Part shown: piece by piece, positions 1 to 6,922 of the stretch
How positions within the stretch are numbered: the first letter of the stretch is position 1
How the letters are laid out: the number at the start of each line of letters is the position of its first letter
Source of the DNA: Salinivirgaceae bacterium
Lineage (GTDB): Bacteria > Bacteroidota > Bacteroidia > Bacteroidales > Salinivirgaceae
Assembly: GCA_027858775.1 (NCBI GenBank)
Contig: JAQICA010000001.1
Coordinates: 1 to 36,561 of the forward strand
Length of the DNA: 36,561 nt
Direction: 5' to 3'
Program-made: the position numbers and the translations under genes
Notes under the pieces: model-generated
What the model was told of the DNA's origin: nothing
Database searches by the model: none
Seen by the model: the letters and a program-made list of their open reading frames with translations, nothing else

Positions 1-301
1 AATCAATAGCGGATATATCATGCGTTTTCATCTCCTCAATGTCGTTGGCATTGTCGCGTCGAGATAAGATACCACCAAAAATTTTTGGGTGTAGCGTTTT
101 TACGCGTCCACTCATAACCTCCGGGAATTTTGTCAATTCTTCTACTGGGGTAACATCTATGCCCAGTGAAGTTATGAATGTTTGTGTGCCTCCGGTAGAA
201 ATGAGTTGTACGCCCAAGGCGTCCAGTTGTCGAATAACCGGCTCTAAGTTTTCTTTGTTGTATACAGAAATTAATGCTGATGAAATCTTTCTATCCCCCA
301 T
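1..301 (-). CDS. purH: Bifunctional AICAR formyltransferase/IMP cyclohydrolase, N-terminal part
   Basis: This is the first 100 codons of a gene that continues past the left edge. It begins with ATG at 301 (MGDRKISSALISVYNK). The translation shows the MGS-like fold of the IMP cyclohydrolase half of PurH, including ISTGGTQ, SGRVKTLHPKI and GGILSRRDN. PurH carries out the last two steps of purine synthesis: formylation of AICAR and ring closure to IMP, in the cytoplasm. Recognition rests on these conserved motifs. The formyltransferase half is outside the window. A promoter-like box lies about 50 bases upstream, so the gene probably has its own promoter. Confidence 0.95.
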   Translation of the reverse strand, partial: MGDRKISSALISVYNKENLEPVIRQLDALGVQLISTGGTQTFITSLGIDVTPVEELTKFPEVMSGRVKTLHPKIFGGILSRRDNANDIEEMKTHDISAID

Positions 302-351
302 TACAAAGAATGTTTATCTGTTAAAAATAATTAAATTATATGTATCGCGTG

Positions 352-359
352 CAAAAATA
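352..359 (-). promoter_or_regulatory. Bacteroidota -7 box upstream of purH
   Basis: On the minus strand this reads TATTTTTG, a full match to the TAnnTTTG -7 element of Bacteroidota primary sigma promoters. It lies about 50 bases before the purH ATG. A clear TTTG -33 box at the expected distance is not seen (TTTC-like only), so the call is moderate. Confidence 0.5.
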
Positions 360-532
360 CACGAAAAACGAGTGAAAGAAAGAATATTTTCTAAATAAAT
401 TCATTAATTCTGTTTGTGTTATGATATTTTTCTCCCCACATCGATTACATCGCACCATAACGTACTTTTGTATCAATTTCGACAAGTGATTTATATTTGC
501 TTATTCTCACCTGGAAATATTTTTAACCAAAA

Positions 533-564
533 TCTGCAAGAAAAACATAAGCCATTCTTGCAGA
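533..564 (-). terminator. Possible terminator after the SpoIIE-phosphatase gene
   Basis: A perfect 10-bp inverted repeat (TCTGCAAGAA / TTCTTGCAGA) has a 12-base loop. On the minus strand it is followed by TTTTGG. It lies about 135 bases past the stop of the gene ending at 698. The stem is good but the U-run is short. Confidence 0.45.
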
Positions 565-697
565 ATTTAAATTTTAAGTGGATTTCCATGAAAAATGTAG
601 AAATGTTCAATTCCTTTCAAGGTAAAGTATTGATCCAACAAGATTCAATAAGTATTTTTCGGCAAAAAAATGCAGCACAACAAATACACTTAAAAAC

Positions 698-2845
698 CTA
701 TCCCACAGGCAACTTCAATCCAACCACTAACACGTCATCAATTTGTTCGCCATCGCCTTTCCAGTTATAAAAAGTATTACGGATAATTTCTTGTTGCTCT
801 TCCATGGGCTTATGGGCATTTTCGACTAATAACTGTTTAAAACGCCTTGTTTGGAACCGTCTACCCTTCTCGCCTCCAAACTGGTCGATATACCCATCGG
901 TGAACAAATAAACGATATCATCGGGTTGCACTTTGTATGTTTGGTAAGTAAAAGGTTTCATAAACCTATAATACCCAATGGGCATTCGGTCGCCGTTAAG
1001 TTCAATAATTCTAAATGGCTCTTTTTGATTCGGTTTAGTGGCAATGTAAATGGAAATATGCGCACCGGCAAATTCGAGTATTTGGGTTATTGGATCGTAC
1101 AAACAAATAGAAAGTTCCATTCCGTCTCGCGATTCGCCGGCAGCACCCTGCTGGTGCAGCGATGAAATAATCATATCGCGCATTTGATCGAGCATTTCGT
1201 TGGCTGTAGTAACATTCGGATTACGGATTGTTTCACTCAAATAAGAGCTCCCCAACATACTCATCATAGCACCGGGAACGCCGTGTCCGGTACAATCAGC
1301 CACTGTAAAAAGCGCTTTATTTTTGTACCGGCCTGCCCAATAAAAATCGCCACTTACCACATTAAGTGGCAAATAAAATACGAAGTGGTCAATAAATAAA
1401 CTATCGAGGAGGTTGTTTTGCGGCAACAAGGCCTGCTGTATACGCTCGGCATAGAGCAAACTGTCGGTAATTTTTCGGTTTATTTGCTCCATCTGCACAC
1501 TTTTCTCGTTTAATTGTGCATTTTTTTGAGAAATCAGTGCTGACTGGTTCCTGAGCTTATCGTTATTTCGTCGCTTAATTTTATTTCCACGATAAAGAAA
1601 GAAAGCCAGAAAGCTTAAAAAGCTAATAACCACTGCAAGTATTATTATAAAGGTGTTTTTAAGTTGATTTGCCTTTTCACGTTGCAGTTTTTCTTGTTCG
1701 AGCATTGCAATTTCGCGTCGCTGCTTTTCTGTATCGTAGAGAGTTTGGAGTTTACTGATATTTTTTGAGTTTACTTCATTAAAAATATCATCTTTCAAAC
1801 GAACATAATCTTTATAATGGGCGAGCGCCAACGGACTGTGCCCTTTTCGCTCATAAATTCGCGAAAGGCTTTTGTGTGCATCACGCTCCACGCTTTTCGA
1901 TCCAATTTGGGCAGCCATGTACAGCGCATTTTTCAGGAAAAGAATGGCAAGTGAATCTTGATGTAATTTGGCATACGAATCGCCAATATTTTGCAAGCTA
2001 ACGTTCTCATAAATTCTGTCACCTATTTCGCGATTCAACTTTAAGGCTTGTTCGAAAAAGCTGATTGCTTTGGAGTGTATACCCATTTTAGCATAAACAG
2101 AACCGATACAGTCGTATGAAATAGCAATGCCTATTTTACTATTATTTTGCTGATTATATTCAAACGATTTAAAATAGTATTTTAACGCTTCGTTGTAATC
2201 GCCCTTAGTTTCAAGTAACTCCCCAATATTATTGTAGTTTATAGCAAGACTTTGAAGGTTTCCCGACTCCGTAGCCTGGCTTAGAGCCTGCCGAAAGTAA
2301 ATCATGGCCTGTTCGTACCGCTTCATCAGTGCAAACACATTACCCAAACTGTTCCGTGCATACATTTGGCTTCGGTTATCGCCATACTTTTCCCCTGCAC
2401 TCAACGCTTTTAAGTGATACTCTACTGCTTGATTATACTCATCGAGCCGACGATACACAACACCAATATTATTGTAAATGCGTGGTAAGTAGGCTTTATA
2501 GCCAATTTCCTGACTCATCTTCAGAGCCTTTAGGTGAGCCTCCAAAGCTTCTTTAAAAGCAGAACGCTTTCGAAACTGATAGCCAATTTCATCATAATAT
2601 TCAACTAATCCCCGCTTGTAGTTAAGATCTGTAGCAAGCTGATAAACAGAATCGAGGTACTTACTGTACAAGGAATCGTTGCCAGTACGCTGATGTTTTT
2701 GCGAAATATCAAACAAGAGAGCTACCTTTTGTGTATCGTTTGGCTCAGTCTGTGCCAAACGAATTAAACTGTCTATTTTACTACCGCCTGCATCTCCAAC
2801 AACCAAGATTAGGAAAAGCGTTTGTATGTATAAGATTATTTTCAC
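698..2845 (-). CDS. TPR-repeat membrane protein with C-terminal SpoIIE-type PP2C phosphatase
   Basis: The 715-residue protein has an N-terminal signal peptide (about 1-22) and a run of tetratricopeptide repeats (about 40-350, recurring NNIG and A..YY..AL patterns). A charged coiled coil (365-395), one membrane segment (about 398-418) and a second coil (425-465) follow. The SpoIIE/PP2C domain spans about 480-712. Metal-binding motifs are visible: VSGDFYW (D500), VADCTGHGVPGA (D517), LFTDGYID and DDVLVVG. The expected role is a Ser/Thr phosphatase in the cytoplasm, controlled by a periplasmic TPR sensor. The start is GTG at 2845; there is no in-frame ATG before the signal peptide. PP2C enzymes of this type act on anti-sigma-antagonist or SiaC-like proteins. 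A SiaB/SiaC pair is present at 21671-22581, a possible partner by inference only. Confidence 0.88.
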   Translation of the reverse strand: MKIILYIQTLFLILVVGDAGGSKIDSLIRLAQTEPNDTQKVALLFDISQKHQRTGNDSLYSKYLDSVYQLATDLNYKRGLVEYYDEIGYQFRKRSAFKEALEAHLKALKMSQEIGYKAYLPRIYNNIGVVYRRLDEYNQAVEYHLKALSAGEKYGDNRSQMYARNSLGNVFALMKRYEQAMIYFRQALSQATESGNLQSLAINYNNIGELLETKGDYNEALKYYFKSFEYNQQNNSKIGIAISYDCIGSVYAKMGIHSKAISFFEQALKLNREIGDRIYENVSLQNIGDSYAKLHQDSLAILFLKNALYMAAQIGSKSVERDAHKSLSRIYERKGHSPLALAHYKDYVRLKDDIFNEVNSKNISKLQTLYDTEKQRREIAMLEQEKLQREKANQLKNTFIIILAVVISFLSFLAFFLYRGNKIKRRNNDKLRNQSALISQKNAQLNEKSVQMEQINRKITDSLLYAERIQQALLPQNNLLDSLFIDHFVFYLPLNVVSGDFYWAGRYKNKALFTVADCTGHGVPGAMMSMLGSSYLSETIRNPNVTTANEMLDQMRDMIISSLHQQGAAGESRDGMELSICLYDPITQILEFAGAHISIYIATKPNQKEPFRIIELNGDRMPIGYYRFMKPFTYQTYKVQPDDIVYLFTDGYIDQFGGEKGRRFQTRRFKQLLVENAHKPMEEQQEIIRNTFYNWKGDGEQIDDVLVVGLKLPVG

Positions 2846-3140
2846 TCAATCTTTTTATTTTGTAAAAATACATTTTAATATAATTCACAACAATTAATTT
2901 TAGGTTTTGATGGATATTTACCCAAAATATGCAAGAATTTTGACCGTGAAAAATAAAATCTTTGGGGAATTTAAGTGCAATTTACAATTTTCAAAACGAA
3001 AACGAACAGAATTCCACTTTTAGAAGCATAATTGCTGTTATCTTCAGTTTATTCTCTTTCAAATTCTGCACGACCCGCGCGCTGGTTTCTCATTTTAGGG
3101 AGCAGGGGCAGCGGAGGCATTGCTCTTTGGCCTGCCAAAA

Positions 3141-3230
3141 GCCGGATGAATCCGGCATCAAATATGTTCCTTTCCGTTTTTCACACCGATAAATCGGGGT
3201 GCTAAGCTAATCAGGCTGCTATTTGTTGCT
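3141..3230. repeat. Dispersed 90-bp double-hairpin repeat, copy 1
   Basis: The element starts with hairpin GCCGGA-TGAA-TCCGGC (3141-3156). A conserved spacer containing CCTTTCCGTTT follows, then a second hairpin (3182-3201, CACaCCGAT-AA-ATCGGgGTG with one mismatch), then a tail ending TGCTATTTGTTGCT. It has the same length as copy 3 (6833-6922) and nearly the same sequence, and shares both hairpins with copy 2 (5595-5679). No coding capacity is seen. Confidence 0.85.
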
Positions 3231-3334
3231 GTGTTGTTTCCTCAGCCTCGATGTGGCTCCAAGAAACGCAGGGTCTTTTCCTCTCCGAAGAAACAGCACG
3301 TTTTTTCTTTATCGGTATGGATATAACTTACACA

Positions 3335-3355
3335 CCACACGATACAATCGTGCGG
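3335..3355. repeat. Small palindrome at the end of the decayed Avd-like gene
   Basis: CACGAT (3338-3343) and ATCGTG (3347-3352) form a hairpin with a 3-base loop. The outer CC/GG pairs extend it around one mismatch. Recognisable homology of the decayed gene stops just beside it, so it may mark the edge of an insertion or deletion. Confidence 0.5.
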
Positions 3356-3363
3356 TAGCGGGG

Positions 3364-3616
3364 AATTACTTTTATTTGCTCTCGCGCGATTTGAAGCACA
3401 TCGGCTTTTTGATGCCTTGTATTGGCACGATATATCAGCGTAAGAAGTTCAATTGTTTCTTTCTTCAAACTCTCGCCCACGGTATATTATACTCCTTGCT
3501 AAATTCCTTTGTTCACCCTGTTAAATCCACTTTGTGGAAGGCTATGCCTTATTTAACAGGGCAAACTGGAAAATTGCTAAAAGTAAGTCGTATGTTGCTT
3601 TATAAACAGGCAATTC
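3364..3616 (-). pseudogene. Decayed four-helix-bundle protein (Avd / 23S rRNA-IVP-like)
   Basis: On the minus strand two blocks of one protein can be read: ELPVYKATYDLLLAIFQF, then, after an interruption, GESLKKETIELLTLIYRA followed by NTRHQKADVLQIAREQIKVI. This matches my memory of the Bacteroidota four-helix-bundle family related to 23S rRNA intervening-sequence proteins and to Avd, the accessory protein of diversity-generating retroelements. Between the blocks a 46-bp palindrome (3516-3561) breaks the frame. Removing it restores TTT-ACA-AAG-GAA-TTT-AGC, read FTKEFS. One base is also missing near GAGTATAATATACC. No start codon is seen, and the fourth helix is lost after residue KVI. The gene is dead but recent enough to read. 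It sits just downstream of the FISUMP gene on the same strand. Confidence 0.75.
3516..3561. repeat. 46-bp palindromic insertion (branched hairpin element)
   Basis: The outer arms CCCTGTTAAAT (3516-3526) and ATTTAACAGGG (3551-3561) are perfect inverted repeats. Between them lie two small hairpins, CCAC-TTT-GTGG and AAGGC-TAT-GCCTT, with no unpaired bases between stems. The whole folds as a compact three-way cruciform. It interrupts the Avd-like gene at a site that can be reconstructed. It has no coding capacity, so it resembles a MITE- or REP-type element mobilised in trans. Confidence 0.8.
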
Positions 3617-3679
3617 GTTAAAGTGTGCCAAAATTCAAAAAAATTTCGACCGCCTACGGCGGTTAAATTGTCAAATGAA

Positions 3680-5563
3680 TCAATCCCTCAAGCAACGCAC
3701 CGAAAACCCATCCCCCTTATTGCCGTAGCCCCTGAAAACATCGGTGTAACTGTAGCCCAGGCCCCGGCTCCAGGCATGGTAGGTAGTGTACTCGGTAGCA
3801 CTCCACCAGTAACCGTAGCTTCCAATGCGGCGGAATTGACCATTGATGTAACGGTAGCCTCCCGGAAGGGCCGTAAAACCATAATCATCAGTTCCATTTC
3901 CACCGCTGTTCCAACCAGAAGTAGCTTTTAAGGCAGCGCCTTCATTTCCACTATGAACGTCGGAAGCAATATAGTTTTCTAATACTGTCCATTCTGCATC
4001 GGTGGGAACATGCCAGCCATCGGGGCAGAGGTTGCCGGACTCTACAGCATACCAATTGTAAAGTGCCCCATAGGTTTCGGCGTATTGCGCCTGGTCGTTG
4101 TCGTACCAGCAATATGCCCCTGAACTCACATTTTCCCAGGTACTGCTGTTGGTTAACAGTTCAATAGAAGTGCCATCATTATATTGTGTAGTTTTCAGGT
4201 TTTCGGCCATCCAATTTTGCCCGCCTATCCAAACGGTTTCGTAGGTATTGCCTTCGATATCAATTACCGGGTCACCGGTGCCATCTGGCATTGCAGTAAA
4301 TTCTCTCTCTTCCCCATAATCCGTGCCCATTTCATTGATGGCATAAGCGCGTACGTAATAAGTAGTGCCCTCGGTGAGCCCGGTAATTTCGCTGGTAAAA
4401 CTTCCGGTGCCGATGCCGTCAGTGGTGTAATTATCATTGGTTGTGGGGTTGGGTAAAGTGCTCCTGCATGCGCCGCGGGCGGTGATAGCAAACCCACCGT
4501 CATCGGTAATATCAGCACCTAAAGTTGCTGAGTTAGCTGTGATATTGGTTATTTCTGTTGTTGATACTTCTGGTAAACCATCTTCTGTTGTAAACTCTTT
4601 TTGTACACCATAAGCTGTCCCCGCCTCATTGGTGACATAAGCCTTTACGTAATAAGTTGTTCCCAGGTTTAAACCGGTGAGCTCGCTGGTAAAACTGCCG
4701 GTGCCGCTGCCGTTAATGGTTATCTCATCATCGGTTGTGGGGTCGGGTGAAGTGCTCCAGCATACGCCGCGGGCGGTGATAGCAAACCCACCGTCATCGG
4801 TAATATTACCGCCGGAAGTGGCTGAATTGGCCGTAATGTTGGTGATTTCTGTTGTGGTGATCTCTGGTAAACCATCTTCTGTTGCAAACTCTTTTTGTAC
4901 GCCATAAGCCGTACCCTCCTCATTGGTGGCATAAGCCCGCACGTAATAAGTAGTGCTCAGGTTTAAACAGGCAAGCTGGCTTGTAAAGCTACCGGTACCG
5001 CTGCCATCCGCAGTATAATTATCATCGGTTGTGGGATTGGGCGAAGTGCTGTAGCATATGCCGCAGGCGGTTACCGGGCTGCCGTTTTCTTGGGTTACTT
5101 CCCCGCCGCATGTAGCTGTGGTTGGGGTAATGTCGGTTACCTCATGGGTGGTTACAGCCGGGGTGCCAAGCGGGTTGGTGTGGAAAGTCGTGGTCTGGCC
5201 ATAAATTGCAGCATCTCCCAATTTGGAGTACAACCGGGCGTTATACTCTGTATCGGGTTCCAAATTCTCAAGGGTTATAGCACCTTCGGCAAGGGTGTTG
5301 CTGCCTGCTGTGGTGTTATCTTCTATGGTGGGCGCTTCATGCGTGGCGTAGCATACACCGAGCTCATCCACGGTATTTTTTTCCATGTTGGCTATGGAGT
5401 AGGAGAAAGTGGCTGTGTGGTAACTGATGGTGGCCTGCTCAAAGCTTTCGAACAGGAGTTTGCTGGTTTCATCTAAGGGTGGTTCAGGTGTTTCTTCTTC
5501 ACAGGCTTGCCAGATGAAAAGTGCCGCGAGTATGAGTGTGAGTGTGATGGTGAATTTTTTCAT
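3680..5563 (-). CDS. FISUMP-domain lipoprotein with three fibronectin-like repeats and a DGR-like variable tail
   Basis: The 627-residue protein starts at ATG 5563. A lipoprotein signal ends at FIWQAC (Cys21), so it is probably anchored in the outer membrane or on the cell surface. An N-terminal beta domain (about 30-130) precedes three repeats of 98 residues (about 134-424; TTTEITNITANSAT, TYYV+AY.TNE motifs). A Fibrobacter-succinogenes-major-paralog (FISUMP) domain of C-type-lectin-like fold follows (about 434-627; NWMAENLKTTQYNDG, NLCPDGWHVPTDAEW). The end GFSVRCLRD is typical. In the last 60 residues, positions that are usually Asn in DGR templates are Y, S, G, H, D and F, nearly all with codons ending in C or T, between constant WWS, AW, R, L and V residues. 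This is what adenine mutagenesis of AAC/AAT codons gives. The neighbouring decayed Avd-like gene supports the reading. The likely role is ligand or surface binding, not enzymatic. Confidence 0.85.
   Translation of the reverse strand: MKKFTITLTLILAALFIWQACEEETPEPPLDETSKLLFESFEQATISYHTATFSYSIANMEKNTVDELGVCYATHEAPTIEDNTTAGSNTLAEGAITLENLEPDTEYNARLYSKLGDAAIYGQTTTFHTNPLGTPAVTTHEVTDITPTTATCGGEVTQENGSPVTACGICYSTSPNPTTDDNYTADGSGTGSFTSQLACLNLSTTYYVRAYATNEEGTAYGVQKEFATEDGLPEITTTEITNITANSATSGGNITDDGGFAITARGVCWSTSPDPTTDDEITINGSGTGSFTSELTGLNLGTTYYVKAYVTNEAGTAYGVQKEFTTEDGLPEVSTTEITNITANSATLGADITDDGGFAITARGACRSTLPNPTTNDNYTTDGIGTGSFTSEITGLTEGTTYYVRAYAINEMGTDYGEEREFTAMPDGTGDPVIDIEGNTYETVWIGGQNWMAENLKTTQYNDGTSIELLTNSSTWENVSSGAYCWYDNDQAQYAETYGALYNWYAVESGNLCPDGWHVPTDAEWTVLENYIASDVHSGNEGAALKATSGWNSGGNGTDDYGFTALPGGYRYINGQFRRIGSYGYWWSATEYTTYHAWSRGLGYSYTDVFRGYGNKGDGFSVRCLRD
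3683..3871 (-). other. Candidate DGR variable region (VR) at the 3' end of the FISUMP gene
   Basis: This covers residues about 565-627. Constant residues (GG, R, NG, F, IG, GYWWS, TE, AW, R, L, Y, V, NK, GFSVRC) alternate with variable ones. Codons of the variable positions are TAC, AGC, GGC, CAT, GAT, AGT and TTC, the forms reached by changing A in AAC or AAT. No second, AAC-rich copy (template repeat) was found in the window. The call rests on codon pattern and family knowledge, not on a detected TR/VR pair. Confidence 0.5.
4292..5164 (-). repeat. Three tandem 294-bp coding repeats
   Basis: Each unit encodes about 98 residues (approximately 5164-4871, 4870-4577, 4576-4292). Units 2 and 3 are very similar in DNA (shared TTGGT..TTTCTGTTGT and CACCGTCATCGGTAAT stretches), unit 1 is more diverged. 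The pattern points to recent duplication or gene conversion of a fibronectin-like domain. Confidence 0.85.
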
Positions 5564-5594
5564 GGTTGTTTATTTTTGGTTGTTTATTCTAAAA

Positions 5595-5679
5595 GCCGGA
5601 TGAATCCGGCTACAAATTTGCGCCTTTCCGTTTCTAAACACCCCGATAAATCGGGGTGCTATTCTAATTCCGTTGCTAT
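5595..5679. repeat. Dispersed double-hairpin repeat, copy 2
   Basis: It has the same two hairpins as copies 1 and 3: GCCGGA-TGAA-TCCGGC (5595-5610) and a perfect 9-bp stem CACCCCGAT-AA-ATCGGGGTG (5639-5658). The spacer keeps CCTTTCCGTTT but the tail diverges (TTCCGTTGCTATTTTC). It lies just upstream of the FISUMP gene start. Confidence 0.8.
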
Positions 5680-5697
5680 TTTCTGTTCATAATCTAT

Positions 5698-5797
5698 ATT
5701 TTTTACGCTACGGTTTTAGATTAGCACCATGATTTATCATGGTGATTTGAATACCAAAGAACCTCAGCGACAGCCCGCTTTTAGCGGGCTTTTTTGC
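5698..5797 (+). repeat. Terminator-bearing repeat, copy 1 (with extra hairpin)
   Basis: It shares ATTTTTTACG, TACGGTTTTAG-like, ACCAAAGAACCTCA and the AGCCCGCT hairpin plus T-run with 6754-6824. Relative to that copy it carries about 30 extra bases holding the perfect hairpin CACCATGAT-TT-ATCATGGTG (5725-5744), whose shape echoes the second hairpin of the 90-bp repeat. Confidence 0.75.
5772..5795 (+). terminator. Strong plus-strand rho-independent terminator
   Basis: AGCCCGCT-TTT-AGCGGGCT (8-bp GC-rich stem, 3-base loop) is followed by TTTTTT on the plus strand. The neighbouring genes on both sides are on the minus strand, so the U-run faces the wrong way for them. It may end an unseen plus-strand RNA or be carried by the repeat. 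Confidence 0.7.
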
Positions 5798-5806
5798 TAT
5801 GCTTTC

Positions 5807-6688
5807 CTAAAACACCCACCCAGCGCCAAACGTTACATTGGTGTACGCAAAGCTTACTGTGCTGGCGCCGGCGCATAATAATACATTGCCCAGCCTTAGC
5901 ATCATGCCGGCTTCGGCTTCTACTCCGCTGTATGAATAATCGGGGTGGTTAACGTATTGCTCTTCCTGTAATGTTTCGGTTTGGTAATCGTGTACTTCCA
6001 TTTGCCAGATTAGTTGCTTGATACCAAATCCTGCCCCGGTATAAAAGAAAAAATTCCGGGCTGCCTGAAAGGTAAAACCTCCTGTAACCGATAATCTTCG
6101 TATGTTTTCACTATCGTTGAACTGATAATACTGCCCCTGAGCTATGTCGGGCTGCCAGGTTTCATCTCCGCTATACTCCTGTGCAGGGCTGCTGAAAAAT
6201 GTGCCGGTTTTAAACGAAGCGTACCAGCCTGTTTTGCCTACCTGGCCAACCATCAGCCCAAGAAAAGCATCGTTATTTCCGTTGTACATGGCAAAAAACT
6301 CTTTGGGCACTTCATTTTCAGTGAGTTCGGCTTTTACATCGAATACAATGTCACCTTCTAAATTATTCACATCCTTGAATACGTCCCATACGATTTTATG
6401 CTCACCGCCTGTGATACCTTTGCCAACATCGCCGGAGACCGCGTTGAGGGGTCCTTCGAAGGTTTTTCCACCATCGCGGCTAATGTATAAATCGACGTTG
6501 AATGTTTGGTAAAACTTGGCACCATCGATATTGTATTTCACCACCATGTTGTTGTCCTGTTGCTGTGGTTGTATGTCTTTCACCTGTTGGGCGTGCGTAT
6601 TGAGGGTGAAGGTGGTAAGAATTAGCAAAGAAAAGAGCTTAAATGCACCTTTGGGAATTGATTTTTTTTGAGAAGAATACATGTTCAT
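5807..6688 (-). CDS. Secreted protein with N-terminal Ig-like domain and outer-membrane-barrel-like end
   Basis: The 293-residue protein starts at ATG 6688 (a second ATG at 6682 is equally possible). It has a signal peptide ending around THAQQ (residues 1-34). Residues about 35-125 hold a beta-sandwich-like region with DLYISRDGGKTFEGPLNAVSGDVGKG and KIVWDVFKD; such a domain is found in Bacteroidota surface proteins, sometimes next to SUMF/FISUMP domains. The rest alternates aromatic and glycine residues (FFFYTGAGFG, VEAEAGMMLRLGN) and ends VTFGAGWVF. A terminal Phe is typical of outer-membrane beta barrels. It lies upstream of the FISUMP gene on the same strand, but repeats fill the 243-base gap. 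The function is unknown; a surface-assembly or anchoring role is only a guess. Confidence 0.8.
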   Translation of the reverse strand: MNMYSSQKKSIPKGAFKLFSLLILTTFTLNTHAQQVKDIQPQQQDNNMVVKYNIDGAKFYQTFNVDLYISRDGGKTFEGPLNAVSGDVGKGITGGEHKIVWDVFKDVNNLEGDIVFDVKAELTENEVPKEFFAMYNGNNDAFLGLMVGQVGKTGWYASFKTGTFFSSPAQEYSGDETWQPDIAQGQYYQFNDSENIRRLSVTGGFTFQAARNFFFYTGAGFGIKQLIWQMEVHDYQTETLQEEQYVNHPDYSYSGVEAEAGMMLRLGNVLLCAGASTVSFAYTNVTFGAGWVF

Positions 6689-6753
6689 GTTCTATTGTTT
6701 TATTGATTTATTGATTTATGCTGCTTGTGTTTAGTGGTTATTATTTTTATTTC

Positions 6754-6824
6754 ATTTTTTACGGTACGGTTTTAGTATTACCAAAGAACCTCACCGGTAG
6801 CCCGCTTTAGCGGGCTTTTTTGCT
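6754..6824 (+). repeat. Terminator-bearing repeat, copy 2
   Basis: This is a second copy of the 5698-5797 repeat without the inner hairpin: ATTTTTTACGG, TACGGTTTTAG, TACCAAAGAACCTCA, then the AGCCCGC hairpin and T-run. It is followed within 10 bases by copy 3 of the 90-bp repeat, so the two families are adjacent here. Confidence 0.75.
6799..6821 (+). terminator. Second plus-strand rho-independent terminator
   Basis: AGCCCGCT-TT-AGCGGGCT is followed by TTTTTT on the plus strand. It is part of the repeat and, like its twin at 5772-5795, is oriented against the surrounding minus-strand genes. Confidence 0.65.
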
Positions 6825-6832
6825 CGCCGAAA

Positions 6833-6922
6833 GCCGGATGAATTCGGCATCAAATATATTCCTTTCCGTTTTTCACCACAATAAATCGTAGTGCTAAGCT
6901 AATCAGGCTGCTATTTGTTGCT
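6833..6922. repeat. Dispersed double-hairpin repeat, copy 3
   Basis: This 90-base copy aligns end to end with 3141-3230. The first hairpin holds with one G-T wobble (6833-6848); the second has decayed (mismatches at 6874-6893). The tail CTAAGCTAATCAGGCTGCT is identical to copy 1. Its right end meets the stop codon (6921-6923) of the TlpA-like gene. Confidence 0.85.

Larger units (their letters stand above)
302..697. other. Spacer between purH and the SpoIIE-phosphatase gene
   Basis: This is about 400 bases of AT-rich DNA. It holds the purH promoter-like box (352-359) and an inverted repeat (533-564). Open frames here have no recognisable protein features and I see no gene. Confidence 0.6.
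2846..3679. other. Gene-poor stretch with repeats and a decayed gene
   Basis: There is no intact gene in these 834 bases. From left to right it holds unassigned AT-rich DNA, a 90-bp dispersed repeat (3141-3230), about 100 bases of unassigned sequence, a small palindrome (3335-3355), and a decayed four-helix-bundle gene on the minus strand (3364-3616) split by a 46-bp palindromic element (3516-3561). The plus-strand open frame from 3223 is antisense to the decayed gene and is not taken as real. Confidence 0.7.

Noticed and set aside
414-770. Open frame on the plus strand
   Set aside because: It overlaps the SpoIIE gene end and a terminator-like hairpin, has no recognisable domain or signal, and looks like chance.
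2846-3335. Possible DGR template repeat or reverse transcriptase fragment next to the Avd-like remnant
   Set aside because: No AAC-rich copy of the FISUMP tail and no RT motifs (such as a YxDD box in a readable frame) could be found.
3335-3355. rho-independent terminator for the decayed gene
   Set aside because: The palindrome is not followed by a U-run on the minus strand, so it is listed only as a repeat.
3223-3621. 132-codon plus-strand open frame
   Set aside because: It is antisense to the decayed four-helix-bundle gene, which reads better on the minus strand; the plus-strand translation has no family features.
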